Shown: in pieces, positions 38,961 through 52,193 of the stretch | Numbering within the stretch: the first letter of the stretch is position 1 | How the letters are laid out: every line of letters starts with the position of its first letter | DNA from: Heterobilharzia americana | Taxonomy: Eukaryota; Platyhelminthes; Trematoda; Strigeidida; Schistosomatidae | DNA length: 64,000 nucleotides | Direction: 5' to 3' | Assembly: GCA_944470555.2 (NCBI GenBank) | Contig: OX104130.1 | Coordinates: 56,143,491-56,207,490, forward strand | Made by a program: the position numbers and the translations under genes | Notes under the pieces: model-generated | What the model was told of the DNA's origin: nothing | The model's database searches: none | What the model saw: the letters and a program-made list of their open reading frames with translations, nothing else

Positions 38961-39735
38961 TCCCATGTTGTTGTTTTATAATTGCTTGTGGTTGTTGTCA
39001 TTGGTTGGGTATCTTCACCACCTCTATCTTCTCTACATTCACCTGAAGGAAGTCCCATCTTCGCTGCCTTGCCTCTTCCTTCACTTTTTCAGTTCTCACT
39101 TATACAATTCCTCCTTCTTCTCTTGGTCTGCATTATTTGTATATGCGTAGCGCAGCATTGTATGATTGTACCTTTCCTTCGTTTTGTTTTAAATCTTGCT
39201 GTCATGAACCTGGAGGAGATTGGCTCCCACTGCATGAGAGCCTTTGATGCTTTTGGGGACATCATGATAGCCACTCCAAAACTCAGTGTGCTCGTTCGTG
39301 GTTGTCGTCTGGGTGACAATATCGGAGTAGATTATTGGCTCCTCTCCAGCTGACAGACTGAAGACTCCACTTCCATTCCATCTGCTCTCACAAATGCCTA
39401 GGACTTCTATGCCATATCTTCTCATTTCTTTCGCAATCTTTGCAGCCTTGCCAGCCAGCTTCAAACATCGTGCGGACATTCAGTGTCTCTATTCTTACTT
39501 TTACTTTCAACAAGAGAAGACATATCGGCCAGTTGGCTTCCCGAAGGTTTTCGCCAATCGGCGTCATTTCGTCTCCCCGTAGAATAAATTTTCTCAATAT
39601 TTTCTCTGTGCTTTGATGTTTCTTTAGCGATGAGATTGATTTTCCGGAGTAGGATCGATAATCCTATGCTCAACCTTCCCTCTTCATTCGAGCCTAGTAC
39701 CGGCTAGTAAACTAGGAGAGGTTACAACTAGCTGT
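38961..39735 (-). pseudogene. Central RTE-type retroelement, internally deleted (minus strand)
   Basis: From the arm edge the minus strand reads the 5' region, VRIETLNVRTM, then the AP endonuclease part (39,479-39,189) with GKAAKIAKEMRRYGIEVLGI and ESRWNGSG, then TIIQCCA. At about 39,100 it jumps to KEEARQR and DFLQVNVEK, which belong after motif C of the RT. The RT core is therefore deleted. This element keeps the endonuclease that the plus-strand element lost, and the reverse is true for the RT. Confidence 0.85.
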
Positions 39736-39819
39736 ACAGTGAATGAACTCGCCGAAAACAGTCTCTTCGTTCATCCACATGGTTTCACTTACTCATTGGA
39801 TTTCCCGTTGAAAAAGTAT
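39736..39819 (-). repeat. 84-base duplicate (right)
   Basis: Mirror of 36,385-36,468. Confidence 0.75.
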
Positions 39820-39954
39820 CATGAGTGTGTTTGTTACAGTCAAACTTTGGCTTCAAGACAGCAGCATATACGCCCTTAGTAATCAACAGGTTATTCCAAC
39901 TGATATAGTATTATTATGTTTATAAACCAGTAACATCGTGCACATTCGTACAGC

Positions 39955-40101
39955 AGGCATTGGGCCACACTTATTGTGAGAGTGCTAGTGATACTACCTG
40001 GCAGCCCAAACTTGAATAGGTGGAGCGCGATTCCAACCCGTGATCCACTGACTGATAGTCAACTCTCCAAACAAATGAGCCACAGCTCCCAAGCGATCTA
40101 C
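39955..40101 (-). repeat. tRNA-derived SINE-like segment (copy 3)
   Basis: Mirror of 36,103-36,249. Confidence 0.5.
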
Positions 40102-40776
40102 CATAAAACTGAATCTCAGTCAAGTGAGAAGTTGCTAAAGGCCGGTAACTACTATTCATCCTGTGCTTCTTCTTCGACCATCTCAACACTCTTTTCGACA
40201 ACCAATCCTTCTGGATGGATATTCTGCAGAATGACAGTTCCCTTGTTCAGCCTTGTACTATTGATAGATGAAAGAAAACTTGATGACCACAGTTGTGAAA
40301 CAGTGAGTAGATTTCATGCAGAGTTGAGAGTAATGAAATGACACCAGTAGTGAGTGATAGAAATTTCGGCTTCGACTTCAATGTGTAGTCCTCGTAGGGA
40401 GGCCACACTGGGTGTGACATTCACATTGACCAGATCACTCCTAGTCATGAGAAGCTAACATCCAAGAACAGTCAAACCACGAAAACACACAGAAGCTCAC
40501 CAACCTTTGCGATACTCGGTGTTCCAGTTTTGTGTACAGATTTCAACTTGTCAGTCAGTGGCTATGTGATACACTCAATTTTGAAAATCAGGTACAAATT
40601 ACAAGACGAATATAGATGAATTGGCTGAAGCTGTCAATAAATATGCTTTGTCTAGTAATTTCTTACACGAACAATATATCCGCATACAGCGTTTCACACA
40701 CCATTATTCATCCGAGTGTAAAACGACATCCTGGTGATTATCACCTCGTTATCGATGCACTCAATCAATCGTAATG

Positions 40777-40816
<40 letters not shown>

Positions 40817-41363
40817 TTATGATCAGGCTTGCTCACTGTATACATGTGATCCTAAATTTCATCACGATATCAAGTGATGGTGCATGGCTTTGTAATACAG
40901 TCAAACTGACTGATTAGCCTTCGCTACTTCACGTAAAGCATATTGAGTTCACTCGCTTATGAGAAGGCAAGCATTTCTTAAAACGCAGGTATGTGCATAT
41001 CACAAGGGAATCCCGAGTGGGTTGAAACTAAAAATTGTCAACCTCAATACCCATCACCACCAGATTAAACTACAGAGAGTCATTGTATTCTACTACTGTA
41101 GGAATGCAAGAGTGTAATCACCTGTCACAACTATTAACTCTACAAGCAAGAAAGGTGGTATTGGTCAGCCATGCAGTTCCTTCGAGATCACCGCATGAAT
41201 TACAAGATTAGAGTACCTACTGATGAGTGAGTAACAGACAGCAATTGTTACTTGTTGGATTCGAAAACAATCCCCATAAAGATATATCGGGAAAGGAAAA
41301 AAAGTGGTTTAGCGAAAAAACGTTTCGACGAATTCATTCACTGTACAAATGTGCAATAGCATT

Positions 41364-41372
41364 TATATAAAA
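41364..41372 (+). promoter_or_regulatory. TATA box (copy 3)
   Basis: TATATAAAA on the plus strand, 64 bases before a donor-like AG/GTGACA at 41,434-41,437 and 134 before the acceptor ending at 41,505. Confidence 0.35.
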
Positions 41373-41505
41373 GCCGTCAAATTCATTTTCCGCAACGAAA
41401 ATGATTCTATGTATGAATAAACTTTGATTTCAGAGGTGACATAGACATTGGTTGATATACTAAAATGAAGCATTTTAAGTTCCCTGGGGTAAACTTTCTT
41501 TGCAG

Positions 41506-41789
41506 CAACATTCAGAGTAGTGTTCTGTAGTCGCCTGAAAGACAAAATCCCACATCTTGCCACCGTTATGTGTTCAGTTCACCTGCTCAAGTGGAGTCTG
41601 GTCATGTCCAAAAGCGTTCAAGAAAAATATCCTGCATGTCTACAGAGAGACAGTAGTGTATCTATACGAAGTATGTTAACGGAACATTGGTCATTCAATT
41701 TCAACAACCACCTCTTTCAAAGTTATTCACAAAGTGAAAAGAAACTTGCCAAAGTCAGTACTAATCGCCTCCTTTGTAATCCTTGCTGA
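41506..41789 (+). CDS. Candidate terminal exon of unidentified gene (copy 3)
   Basis: Plus-strand copy of 6,150-6,433: a 70-base possible intron (41,436-41,505), then an open frame to TGA at 41,789. First ATG in frame is that of MCSVHLLKW. All residues match the other copies. Confidence 0.3.
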
Positions 41790-42194
41790 AGCTTTAGTAA
41801 TTCAGGAAGCAAAGCCGGAACCTTCTATACGAAATGACTTGTTCAACCAGCACTTCTTTCGTGGTCCTAATCTCTAGCGTTTCTAAATATCTCCCACCGT
41901 CATTCCTTTGACTGTTTACTTCCTTTCATTTCTTACATATCTTCGACCACTCCTTCTTTCCACACCTATCCAGACCCCTTTATAACAATTCATTCATTAA
42001 TACTATGTCATGTTACTTACTCAACTCCTCATTCTAACCTAGTCACCGTGACTCAATTTCCATGAAATCATGAGCAATACCTACGAATATTAGCAACCTT
42101 GCACTTCATTAATCCTATGACAATTTTACTTTGCTTGTCAACATGCCATTTGGATTGCTTTCCAATATTCATAAATATTTCACGATGATTGTAA

Positions 42195-42949
42195 GATGAA
42201 ACAGTAGTTCCACTTTTATACATATATCACATTGTGGTTATGACTAACGAACTACTTTCACACATGAAACAATTTGTACATCCTCAGCAAAAGTTGTATA
42301 TGAATGTGGTTGAACACCTAGGTATGAAGTGAATGAACTCGCCGAAAACAGTCTCTTCGTTCAACCACACGGTTTCACTTACTCATTGGATTTCCCGTTG
42401 AAAAAGTATCATATGTCATACACATTGATTGCCTATCACATGGTAAACAACATGATAAATTTATCGATGATATTGATGACATATAACAAACAGACTAGGA
42501 AGTCTGATCTGCTCACTAGACGGACACTATGCTTTGTGTCGGATGCAAAAGGTGTTTATCAGGACTCATCACTGTCGAAAGATGTTGAATTGCTGGTGAG
42601 ATGAGAACCCATCTCCATCATCGACATAGTCAAACAGGCTGCTAATCAGCATCGTGGAGTAGAATATTACCTTGGTTACGCATCACTGACCACTTACTAT
42701 GCACAACTCTATCCGAGGAGGCGTCTTCTCAGCCATGGACTGATTGTAGATTTGAATAATGTGACTTCAAACAACTACAGTCAGTGGAGATTTTCCTGCT
42801 ACACATATGCCCTCTGACGAAGAGCAACAAACAGGAAATCTAGGTCTGCCTATGCATTCCCCTCAATTGCACCTAGACATGCAAACTCATTGATTCATTG
42901 GGATAGTAACACGTCATCTGACTGGCCTGTATGCTTCTCAGTTTATTGA
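42195..42949 (+). pseudogene. Broken coding region upstream of CCCH gene (copy 3)
   Basis: Plus-strand version: first frame from 42,195 (ATG at 42,240) to TGA 42,330. The -1 frame from 42,329 has TGA at 42,602-42,604 and 42,815-42,817 and a final TGA at 42,947. Between the lesions the frame is continuous, with YYLGYASLTTYYAQLYPRRR and NNYSQWRFSCYTYA after the first TGA. Only 128 bases separate it from the zinc-finger frame, so the two could once have been one transcription unit. Confidence 0.5.
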
Positions 42950-43076
42950 TTAATTATGACGATTCATCCAATCATCACTACTACTAGAAAATATCAGATT
43001 CAATGGTGAGCAATAATCACTGTGACAGTCATCACATGGTCATTTATAGTTTATATCTTGATGAGGTAATGATGGA

Positions 43077-44122
43077 TTGACTGATGACACAGATTACCAC
43101 TCAACAATCATTCAAGAATCGATTGGAGACATATCTGCACAACCATTTCATTTTATCGAAAAGACAAGTGGAGTGAAAATACTCTCTCGCTCTCTCACAC
43201 ACACTAGGAATATGGACAAACACAGTGAATTCATAACAACATTGTCAATGAAGACTCAAAATGTTGGCAACATTAATGATCTCATTAGACAACTACTGGA
43301 GGAAGACATTCAGATTATTCGCGAACATACAGACAATAGGACTGTTTGTTATCTACCAAATTCGAAGGATTTAGATGATCTTCAAAAGGAGTTGTTAAAG
43401 ACTGCTCAAGGTGTACGAGACGAAGCATACACAGAATTACGTTCGATTGATGATAGCTTTGGAAGTTTGGTGTCAACACAGCTGTCAACATCAACATTAG
43501 ACCAGCAAAGCAGTTTGAGTGCTGCAGAGAATGATCAGAACAAGGCGAATATATTGGATAATTCTCGAGGTGATGAATCTCACTGTGCAAATGAAGACAC
43601 TTGCTTCTCCTCATCGTCAACTTTCAATGTTCAACAACAATGCTGTTTGACAAAATCTCTTGCTGATAGCACCAATACTCGTCCGAACAGTCGATACTAC
43701 AAAACGGAATTGTGTAGGCATTATTCTAACACTTCTGGTAGAGGTTGTAGTTATGGGGATGGATGTCATTTCGCTCATGGGGCGATTGAACTCAGATGCA
43801 CTCCACATCATCCACGGTATAAAACACAATTGTGTCGTCTTTTTCATCGTTACAGAAATGTAGATTCGGGAAGAGATGTCAGTTTATTCATGACGAAGCA
43901 TTAGATGAGTTGCTTCGCATTCGATTACAAGATCAAATATTTCAGACATATCGAGAAATTCATCCCGAAGTAGGTGATGTGCGCTTGATCGAGTTACTCA
44001 GACCACACGATGATAACTTGCAGGCGCAGAATGTTTCTGTGTTAACATCATATGATGGAAGGAAGCTCGATAAGGATTATTACTCTACTCTACTGTTGGC
44101 ACTAGAGAAGCTGAACAGCTGA
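43077..44122 (+). CDS. Tristetraprolin-like tandem CCCH zinc-finger protein with -1 frame break (copy 3)
   Basis: Plus-strand copy, easiest to read. Frame 1 runs 43,077-43,904 and frame 2 (-1) 43,832-44,122. Cys253 is at 43,833-43,835 and the next zinc-ligand Cys at 43,859-43,861, 26 bases on where CX8C needs 27. The CTTTTTC run at 43,839-43,845 is the natural slip site, but it is not a canonical X XXY YYZ heptamer in the zero frame. First ATG is 43,212. The C-terminus after finger 2 (DEALDELLRIRLQDQIFQTY onward) is a short charged tail ending ALEKLNS. No AATAAA is evident in the 300 bases downstream. Confidence 0.82.
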
Positions 44123-44294
44123 GGGATGGTGTGGAGCAGTAAGTACTCCACGAAAAATCGAATCGAATCACATGAACATTCCACAGGTGGATGGTGATTA
44201 TGCTTTATTCATGTTTGTTCAATTGAACTCAACATATTAAACTGATATTTCTTGTTCTCTACATGGATCATCACCTTCATCGAACAAAAGTGAA

Positions 44295-44327
<33 letters not shown>

Positions 44328-45424
44328 CCATAATTTAAGATCGACTTTCTAATATTATGTAACTTACTTTTATGTTAAATAATACTAACCATTATATTAT
44401 TTTTACTAATGACAATGATAATAATAATAATAATGTTCATGATCGGAATAATATTAATGATAATAATAATGAGGTATATTGTCTGTTTGTCTCTCTTTGT
44501 AAACTCAGCCAAATTACCTAGTGCAATGCGTCAGGGGATGTCAATGTGTTGTCAGACGGTTTGTGTCATCGTGAGCTGGAGGACTATTGATAGAAACAGT
44601 AAACTTTGATAAAACTATTAGATATGAGTTTGGGATGACTTCGTCGGAATGCATCCTGAAATATCTACATGTTACATTCGTGTATTGAATGGAGTCAAAG
44701 AATGAGGTTAGCAGGTTGTAGGCACCACTAACACAATATCACATGGTGGGATTTCAGTGATGCACAAGTCAAGACCTGCACAGCTCGACTATGATTTACA
44801 GACTGCTAGATGACGTTCTCTCAGGTGAACACTTCATGAGGCAAGAAGTAAGACAATTAAGAAGGTAAATCGTCATTCAGGAAAATATGCGTTACAATGA
44901 GATAACATGTGATCGCACGATAAGACAGTGGAGAGATACCTAGTTGATGCAGTCCTTTTTAGTAGGAGAGTCTAGATGTACATTTAACCATCTTGGCTCC
45001 TACCCTCTGAGTTCATTCTGATGTTAGCTACACATAGGAGGTTAGGAGTCGTTGCTTGAATTCCTGGGTGTCAATGAAATCTCACGTATGTAGGGTGTCC
45101 GATAAAGAGATATTCTCCACAGTTCGATGAGAGGCACTTCAAGTATAACTCCGTCAGCCAGATAGATTTCACTGCAAGGGATCACGTGACGTTTAGTGAC
45201 AATACAAAGAGATTGAGCATGACTGTTTAGATAGCTAGTTCATCAGCTTCACATAGATTACGAAGGAGGGAAAACATGGTACAGCTGTTGAACAAACGAA
45301 GGATCAGGTAATACGAATGAGACAAGTTGAGTGAGATGCAATCAAAGTGTTCTCGTTAGATGTTGCAATTAATGGGGAGATTAAATGAAGTGACATGGGT
45401 AACCGATAAATGTAAACGTAATAC

Positions 45425-45632
<208 letters not shown>

Positions 45633-45702
45633 GGTAAAATAGTGCAAAGAATAATCTGAAGGAAGAGGATACATGGAAGGAGTGAAATGAAGCGAGAGAC
45701 AT

Positions 45703-47381
45703 GTAGAGAAACTTAAGTTTGCCTGAAAGTAAATGAAAAGACTGTGTTTCGGTTGTAGGTGCTTCTGAGATTTTGAGAAGCTTTTTCCTGTGGACGTGTT
45801 TTCTTTGTTGTTGGTATCGTCTGCTTGAGTTTTCAACTGCAGTTGTCAGCACTGTCGTATGTTTTGTCGTAAGTGTGCTTTCTAGTTTTGCCTTTTGATT
45901 GTTAATCACTGACTGATATTTCTGTATCCAATGATATGCATCTGTGATCATCAGTTGTACCATTTATCTTCCACTTTGTTCAGCTATTTTCCATCCCATT
46001 GGACAGTTAATCGGTGGTCTATATCTGGCGCTCCTTGGCAGAACATGCTGACGTAGGCACTCATGGGTAAAGAATAGTTGTTCTTATGTGGAAGCTTGCC
46101 TTTTGGAGAAGTACTCCCATCTTCGAACAGCGTGAAGCGTGTTACGCTAGTATAATTTTGAAATGGTGATGAATGTTTTTAGCTCAGGTGGATGGTCTTG
46201 TTTGCATTGTGTTTTCTGAGCTGGGGTGTTTAATCGTGAAGCTTTCATCATCTTTCTTTCTTCATACTGAATTTAGTGCTTACTTATTCTTCACACTAAG
46301 TTCAGGTGTTATTTCATGAATTGTCGAGGTATCTTCTGCTTATGACTGCTGGAGACGAAGGAAATATGAAATATTTGAGCGAATTACACAATCAAACCGC
46401 GAAATTATTGTTTGGTTTAGTTGAGTGGTTGGAATCAATCCAGTGTCTAGGAATAGAGCTTCCAAAGTATTTCTCTTTACAATGTTAAATCGATACCGGA
46501 AATGCTATCTTATCTTACTTCGGAGGAGCTTTAAAACTGGCAGATACACCTGGAGATGATCTGACGAGGGATACTGCATTTACGTATACGGAGAGTGACT
46601 AAATGCCATTAGAGGTAAAATTAATTATGGATACTTAGAATCCTCTTCTAACTGATATCACAATACGATGTTTAAGAATATCTGATGCTACATCATCTTT
46701 AAATTCCAGATTCATGAAATATGCGTTTTTGGAAACTGAGTTGATGACTGCCTGAGCATGCGTTTTACACACATCTAGCACAACTATTTCCACCGTCGTA
46801 ACTTCTAAGAAGTCAAGTTCAACTTACCCGCAATCTGTGCTACAAAAATTTCGCACTCGAAGTAGCAACGAGTGAATGGAGGTTCTTTCCTACATGAACG
46901 GCATCTAACTGCTGAAGTAGTAAGCTATACACTTCACTAGGATTTCTGTACCTAGATCTTCTCAGTGTTCTATTATAGCGTATCATCACCCAGTGTTAAC
47001 CGACGCTGATGCCTTCTCCATCTCTCTCGACTTTGTCACCCACCATTGCTCGCAACGACTCTCGGTCAACTTTCTTTTGAGTTGCTTTCACTCTCCATCT
47101 TGGTCAGAGTCAGCTGAAATCAGTCTTCCTCCCATCAATCAGTTTGGATGGAGTTGGGCAAATTCAGTGACGTTTGTTAACCTTCATGTGTAGGTTACCA
47201 ACTGTTTCTATCACCGTTTCTACAGTAAACCTAATATCACGCCCGGTTTCCTCAGGATGAGCATTCTTGCCACGCTCTGATAAATGCTTAGTTAACTACT
47301 CTTTAAATTCGTATTTGCCATCCTCACCTTCCCATGGATCATAGAGTGGCTTTACTACCTCGTGTTTCCTGTGTCCGATGA
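45703..47381 (-). repeat. Block D (right)
   Basis: Mirror of 28,362-30,040 with scattered substitutions. It contains the segment at 46,300-46,480 whose frame reads GDEGNMKYLSELHNQ and LLFGLVEWLESIQCLGIELP, related to a frame-broken version in block A (48,866-49,036, VKYLSEF). Confidence 0.92.
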
Positions 47382-49983
47382 GGCGCAGGTATGCACATGC
47401 CTGTACCTACACATGATAAGGTTATCATTCTGCTACTGTCAATTTCTATTCCTAACATCAACATTCCTCATACATACAGTCGATTACACCACATACATGA
47501 GACGTAATGAAAGTTGCAACCAGGTGGCTGTAGATTGCGTTAGCCATCAACTCTTACTCGGTTATTCGATTTTCTGAAACGCTGCACACCTCAACATGCT
47601 CAGCTATTCGCTCGTTAGTGTCAATGCACACACATATAGAAAGGAGTCTTGAGACAACATCTTGGGAATGAGAAATGCATTTCGAACCTGCTCATTGTGG
47701 TTCAAGATGTTTATTATCCGACTTTCTGTCAGTCTCTGTCACTTGCTTGCTTGCTCGCTCACTCGCTCGCTCTATATATCTTTACCTGCCTACCTCCCTC
47801 CCTCCCTCCCTCCCTCCCTCCCTCCCTCCCTCCTACTACCTACCTACCTACCTGCCTACCTCCCTCCCTACCTACCTACCTACCTACAGACTTACCTAAC
47901 AGCACCAATATTTTGGAGGAGTGGGACCAATCTGTGTGAATCTCCTCAGATGATGGTTCACCGTAGGTCCCGAAATGACCACGATTCTTCAACTTCACGG
48001 TTTTCAGTGTGCTGATCTGTAAGTCTTTCTACTGACACACATGAAGAATGTCTCTGTGTTATCAACTTGAAGACGAAAGGAACAAGTGTGTGTTGAAGAA
48101 GTGAGTGAGTAGGTGTATTTGCGAGGATTGTAACAGTTCTCATCCTGACCTCAAATAACACCATGTTTACTCCATGTGGTGTGGAAATAACTCAGAAGTT
48201 TACTAGCATTTAACTGACCACTAGTAGGAGTTATCGAACGTCTGTTATCGTGTAGGAAATGATGTCCGAGAATACATGTCGATCACAGAACTCAGATTAG
48301 ATGCAAACGGAGTGAGTGACGTCGTAATAGCAGTGAGTATTGGTAGGTGGTGGGAAGGATTTCGATGAAATACTGAAGATTACTTTAGTTTGCTTGAAAC
48401 TTGCATGAGGAGTTTCGACAAAACAATAAGAAGACGTAACGTTTCTGAGAGTTGACTACCAATAATGTTGCTTGATGATGACGTTGATGTTGAATGATAA
48501 GAAACAGGTGTTAAGCATTACTGTTTAGATAGTTAGTTCATCAGCTTCACGTAGATTACGAAGGAGGGAAAACATGGTACAGCTGTTGAACAAACGAAGG
48601 ATCAGGTAATACGAATGAGACAAGTTGAGTGAGATGCAATCAAAGTGTTCTCGTTAGATGTTGCAATTAATGGGGAGATTAAACGAAGTGACACTGAGAA
48701 CTATTAAATGTTGAAGTAATACTGACTATGGTGCAACGAGTAATGTAAAAGAAGGAGGGGAATGGAAGAAGAGAAGCGAGACGCAGAGAAAATGAGGTTG
48801 GAGTGAAGGTGATGACAAAGATTCTGCATACTTATTTTGCACACAAAGTTGTTCAACTCTCAGTTCATGAATAGCTAAGTTGTCTGGTGCTTATGGATGT
48901 TGGAGACGAAGTAAATGTGAAGTATTTGAGCGAATTCGATAACCAGCTTTGAAATCCATGTTTGTGTTAGTTGATTGGTTGGAATCGATCAAATATCTAA
49001 GGATAGAACTTCTAATGCATTTCTCTCCTCCTTATTGATGCAATGGTGGATAAGGCTAGTTTCGGGATCACCATATGATTTTCAACAACTGGTGTCAACT
49101 TTCTGGTCTACTATCACCAGTTCACTAACTCTCACCCTAGTTCTAATCATTTGCAGACGAAGGATCATGCTGAAAACTGAAATCGATAGGTGACACTGAC
49201 ACGATATAAATTCATTCATTCAAGTAAAGGAAGGGTTTTCTGTTTTGATGAATCGTCCGGAAGATGTTGACAACATGCTGTCGATTGCCTGTGATCAGAC
49301 TAGGCTCGATAAAGCCTAAGGTGATAAGAAGGGAACTCAACAGATTCGGATCCAACTCACAGGTATCTTGAAGGAAATGAAAGATGATTCATTAATTTTA
49401 CTCTGATTCGTTTCAACGCATTCTAGCTGGTGGTTCGGCAATTCAACGTCTGATAGTGCACTGAGCCGAAAAGATTAGAAGACGAAGACCAGTCTGTGAC
49501 TTCATGGAAGAAAGCATCATTTGAAAAGGAACACATCATGTATGTACTGTTCTCCTTCTGAAAAAATGTCACTAGGTCAGAAGTTGGATACTTACCTCAT
49601 CGGCCACTTCAACGATAAGGTAGTTCAGTTACGTTTTCTGCCAACACAGTAACACAAGACCAAGGTTGGCATTCAAAGCTTCTACCTTAGCAGCCGATTA
49701 CCTAGAATGCTCATTCTGACTTGGTTGCCGTCCTATCAGCTTTGCTAAACTTAGAATTTTTCACTTGCATTATTGAACAATGTGCCATTGAACGTCACAA
49801 TGTGAATCTCAACAGAGAACTTCGATATTCATGAACTGACACCTGAACTTAGTGTGAAGAATATGTATGCAGAGTCTTTGTCATTAACTTCGCACCAATC
49901 ACAACTTCTCTATGTGTCTCTCGCTTCATTTCACTCCTTCCATGTATCCTCTTCCTTCAGATTATTCTTTGCACTATTTTATC

Positions 49984-50071
<88 letters not shown>

Positions 50072-50347
50072 GTATTACGTTTACATTTATCGGTTACCCA
50101 TGTCACTTCATTTAATCTCCCCATTAATTGCAACATCTAACGAGAACACTTTGATTGCATCTCACTCAACTTGTCTCATTCGTATTACCTGATCCTTCGT
50201 TTGTTCAACAGCTGTACCATGTTTTCCCTCCTTCGTAATCTATGTGAAGCTGATGAACTAGCTATCTAAACAGTCATGCTCAATCTCTTTGTATTGTCAC
50301 TAAACGTCATGTGATCCCTTGCAGTGAAATCTATCTGGCTGACGGAA
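47382..50347 (+). repeat. Block A, copy 3
   Basis: Direct copy of 1-2,810 and inverted copy of 25,425-28,361. It carries a CTAC/CTCC tract at 47,786-47,887 and ends with R. Confidence 0.95.
49985..50071 (+). repeat. (TCA)29 microsatellite in repeat R
   Basis: 87 perfect bases, 29 units. Mirror allele of (TGA)42 at 25,692. Confidence 0.97.
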
Positions 50348-50377
50348 TTAAACTCGAAGGTAGATACGTAGGTAGGT

Positions 50378-52193
50378 AGGTGAAAGAGACAACTTCCTTC
50401 ATATTTCTCCCGCTCATGGTGATTGCTGCTTGTTGTTGTTGCTGATTAGTTTGTTGGTTGGTTGGGTATCTTCTCCACCTCTGTTTTCTCTACGTTCACC
50501 TGAAGGAAGTCCCGTCTTCGCTGCCTTGCCTCTTCCTTCATCTTGTTAGTTCTCACCTGTAGATTTCCGAGTTTGTGTCACGTTAGGCAGACATAAATCA
50601 TCATCGGCGAATTCCAAATCTTCTTCTGGCGTCTTTTCATCGGTCAAACAGCGTATCCCCATCTTGTTGCTCATCACAGTCTGTTGCATGATCCAGTCCA
50701 GTCGACCATAATGAGGAAGATCATTGGTGATAGTAGACGGCAGCCTAGTCTTACTCCTGTCTTCACTTCTTAGGCATCACTGAGTAGCATTCCATTGTGA
50801 ATCATTTGGTATGTAGCATGTAGCATCATATAGCATATAACTGTTTCGTGAAGTTGATGGAGGTTTGTGGTACTAAAACCGTAGTCTTGAAGCAAGCAGC
50901 TGCCAAATTACTTCTCGGTCGACGTTATCCAAGGCCTTTTCAAAGTCGATGAAGTTGAGGTAAGGTGAAGAGTTGACTGGCATTCTATACTCTGTTCTAT
51001 GTTGATGCGTTGCTTTGCAATTTGATCTGCATATGATTTGTCCTTCCTGAAGCCAGCCAGCCTGTTCCGGTCGTAGTTTTGAATGCAGAGCATTTCTTAG
51101 TCTCTCCTGGATGATGCGGCATGATATTTTGCTTGGTATGGCCAGGAGCATGATTCTGTGCCAGCTCTTGCAAAGACTTAGGTCGCCCTTCTTTGAGAGT
51201 TTGACAAGGTAGCCCTTCTTCCAACCAATCGGCAGGTACCTTTCCTTCCTTCCTTGCAAACCTTCTACAACAGGTGTATGAGGATGTCCGCAGCTGGTGT
51301 ATCTTCGTCTGTTTTCGGTGCTTGTGGCGGGATTCCATCTGGTCCTGCTGCTTTCCCGGATTTCAACAACTTTATGGCGTGGCGTTCAGGACTTCACTTC
51401 AGCTTTTGTCGGAGGCCTTGTGTTCACTGGTAGTTCCGTGGGTCAATGTGGTAGTTCTGGACGAGTTGCAAGTGGTGGTCGACTCAACAGCTTTCCGAAG
51501 TGGCCAACCCATCGTTCGTTGCCTAAGTTTCTCCTCTTTCGTGTTAATTAGGTTTCCTTCATCATCTATTATCGGTTTCATCTGTATTGATCTCTTCCCT
51601 ATCAGATAGTAACCTGGTTATTTGATACAATGTTGTCAGATCTATCTGACCAGCCTACAGCATGTTCTGCTTCACTTACCAGTGTGTTGTGGAAGTGTCT
51701 TCTGTCTTTCCACCCACTCTTCTTCACTTCTTTGTCCAGTGTAGTATCTACACATTGCACTCAGTTCCTCTTCTCGTTGTTCATTCTTGCACTGCTCTAT
51801 CTCCTGCTTCACCATCACCATCACCATCCTCCTCTCCCTGCTCTATCAGCTTCCATGTGTCCGTCGTGATCCATTCCTTATCTCGTCTTGCTTCTTCCTC
51901 CTTCTTAACACAGTTATGCAGGTTTCCTTCTACATAGCTTTCAAGGAGTTCCAGTGTTCTTCCATGTAGGTTTCTTCTGAGATGTTGCTCCATATCTTCC
52001 ATATTGTCTTGATGGTTGATGGCTGATGACGTGAAGATGTCCTTTGTAGTTTCATCCTTCAGTACAGTTTCTCTTCTGAGTGTTCAACTTGAACTGTGGT
52101 CTATCACCAACTTCTTTGAAGGTTTTCAGCTTGATTTTGCTGGTAGGTTGCTTACACTAGATAGTGAGTGGTGTGAACCTAGGTCCCCATCAA
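50378..52193 (-). pseudogene. RTE/Perere-SR-type non-LTR retrotransposon, decayed (right)
   Basis: Mirror of 23,570-25,385, with the same truncation and most of the same stops. Around 52,048-52,085 about ten bases differ from the left arm in a 36-base cluster, and the right version looks different enough to be a converted patch. FADD lies at about 50,600-50,611 on the minus strand. Confidence 0.88.
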
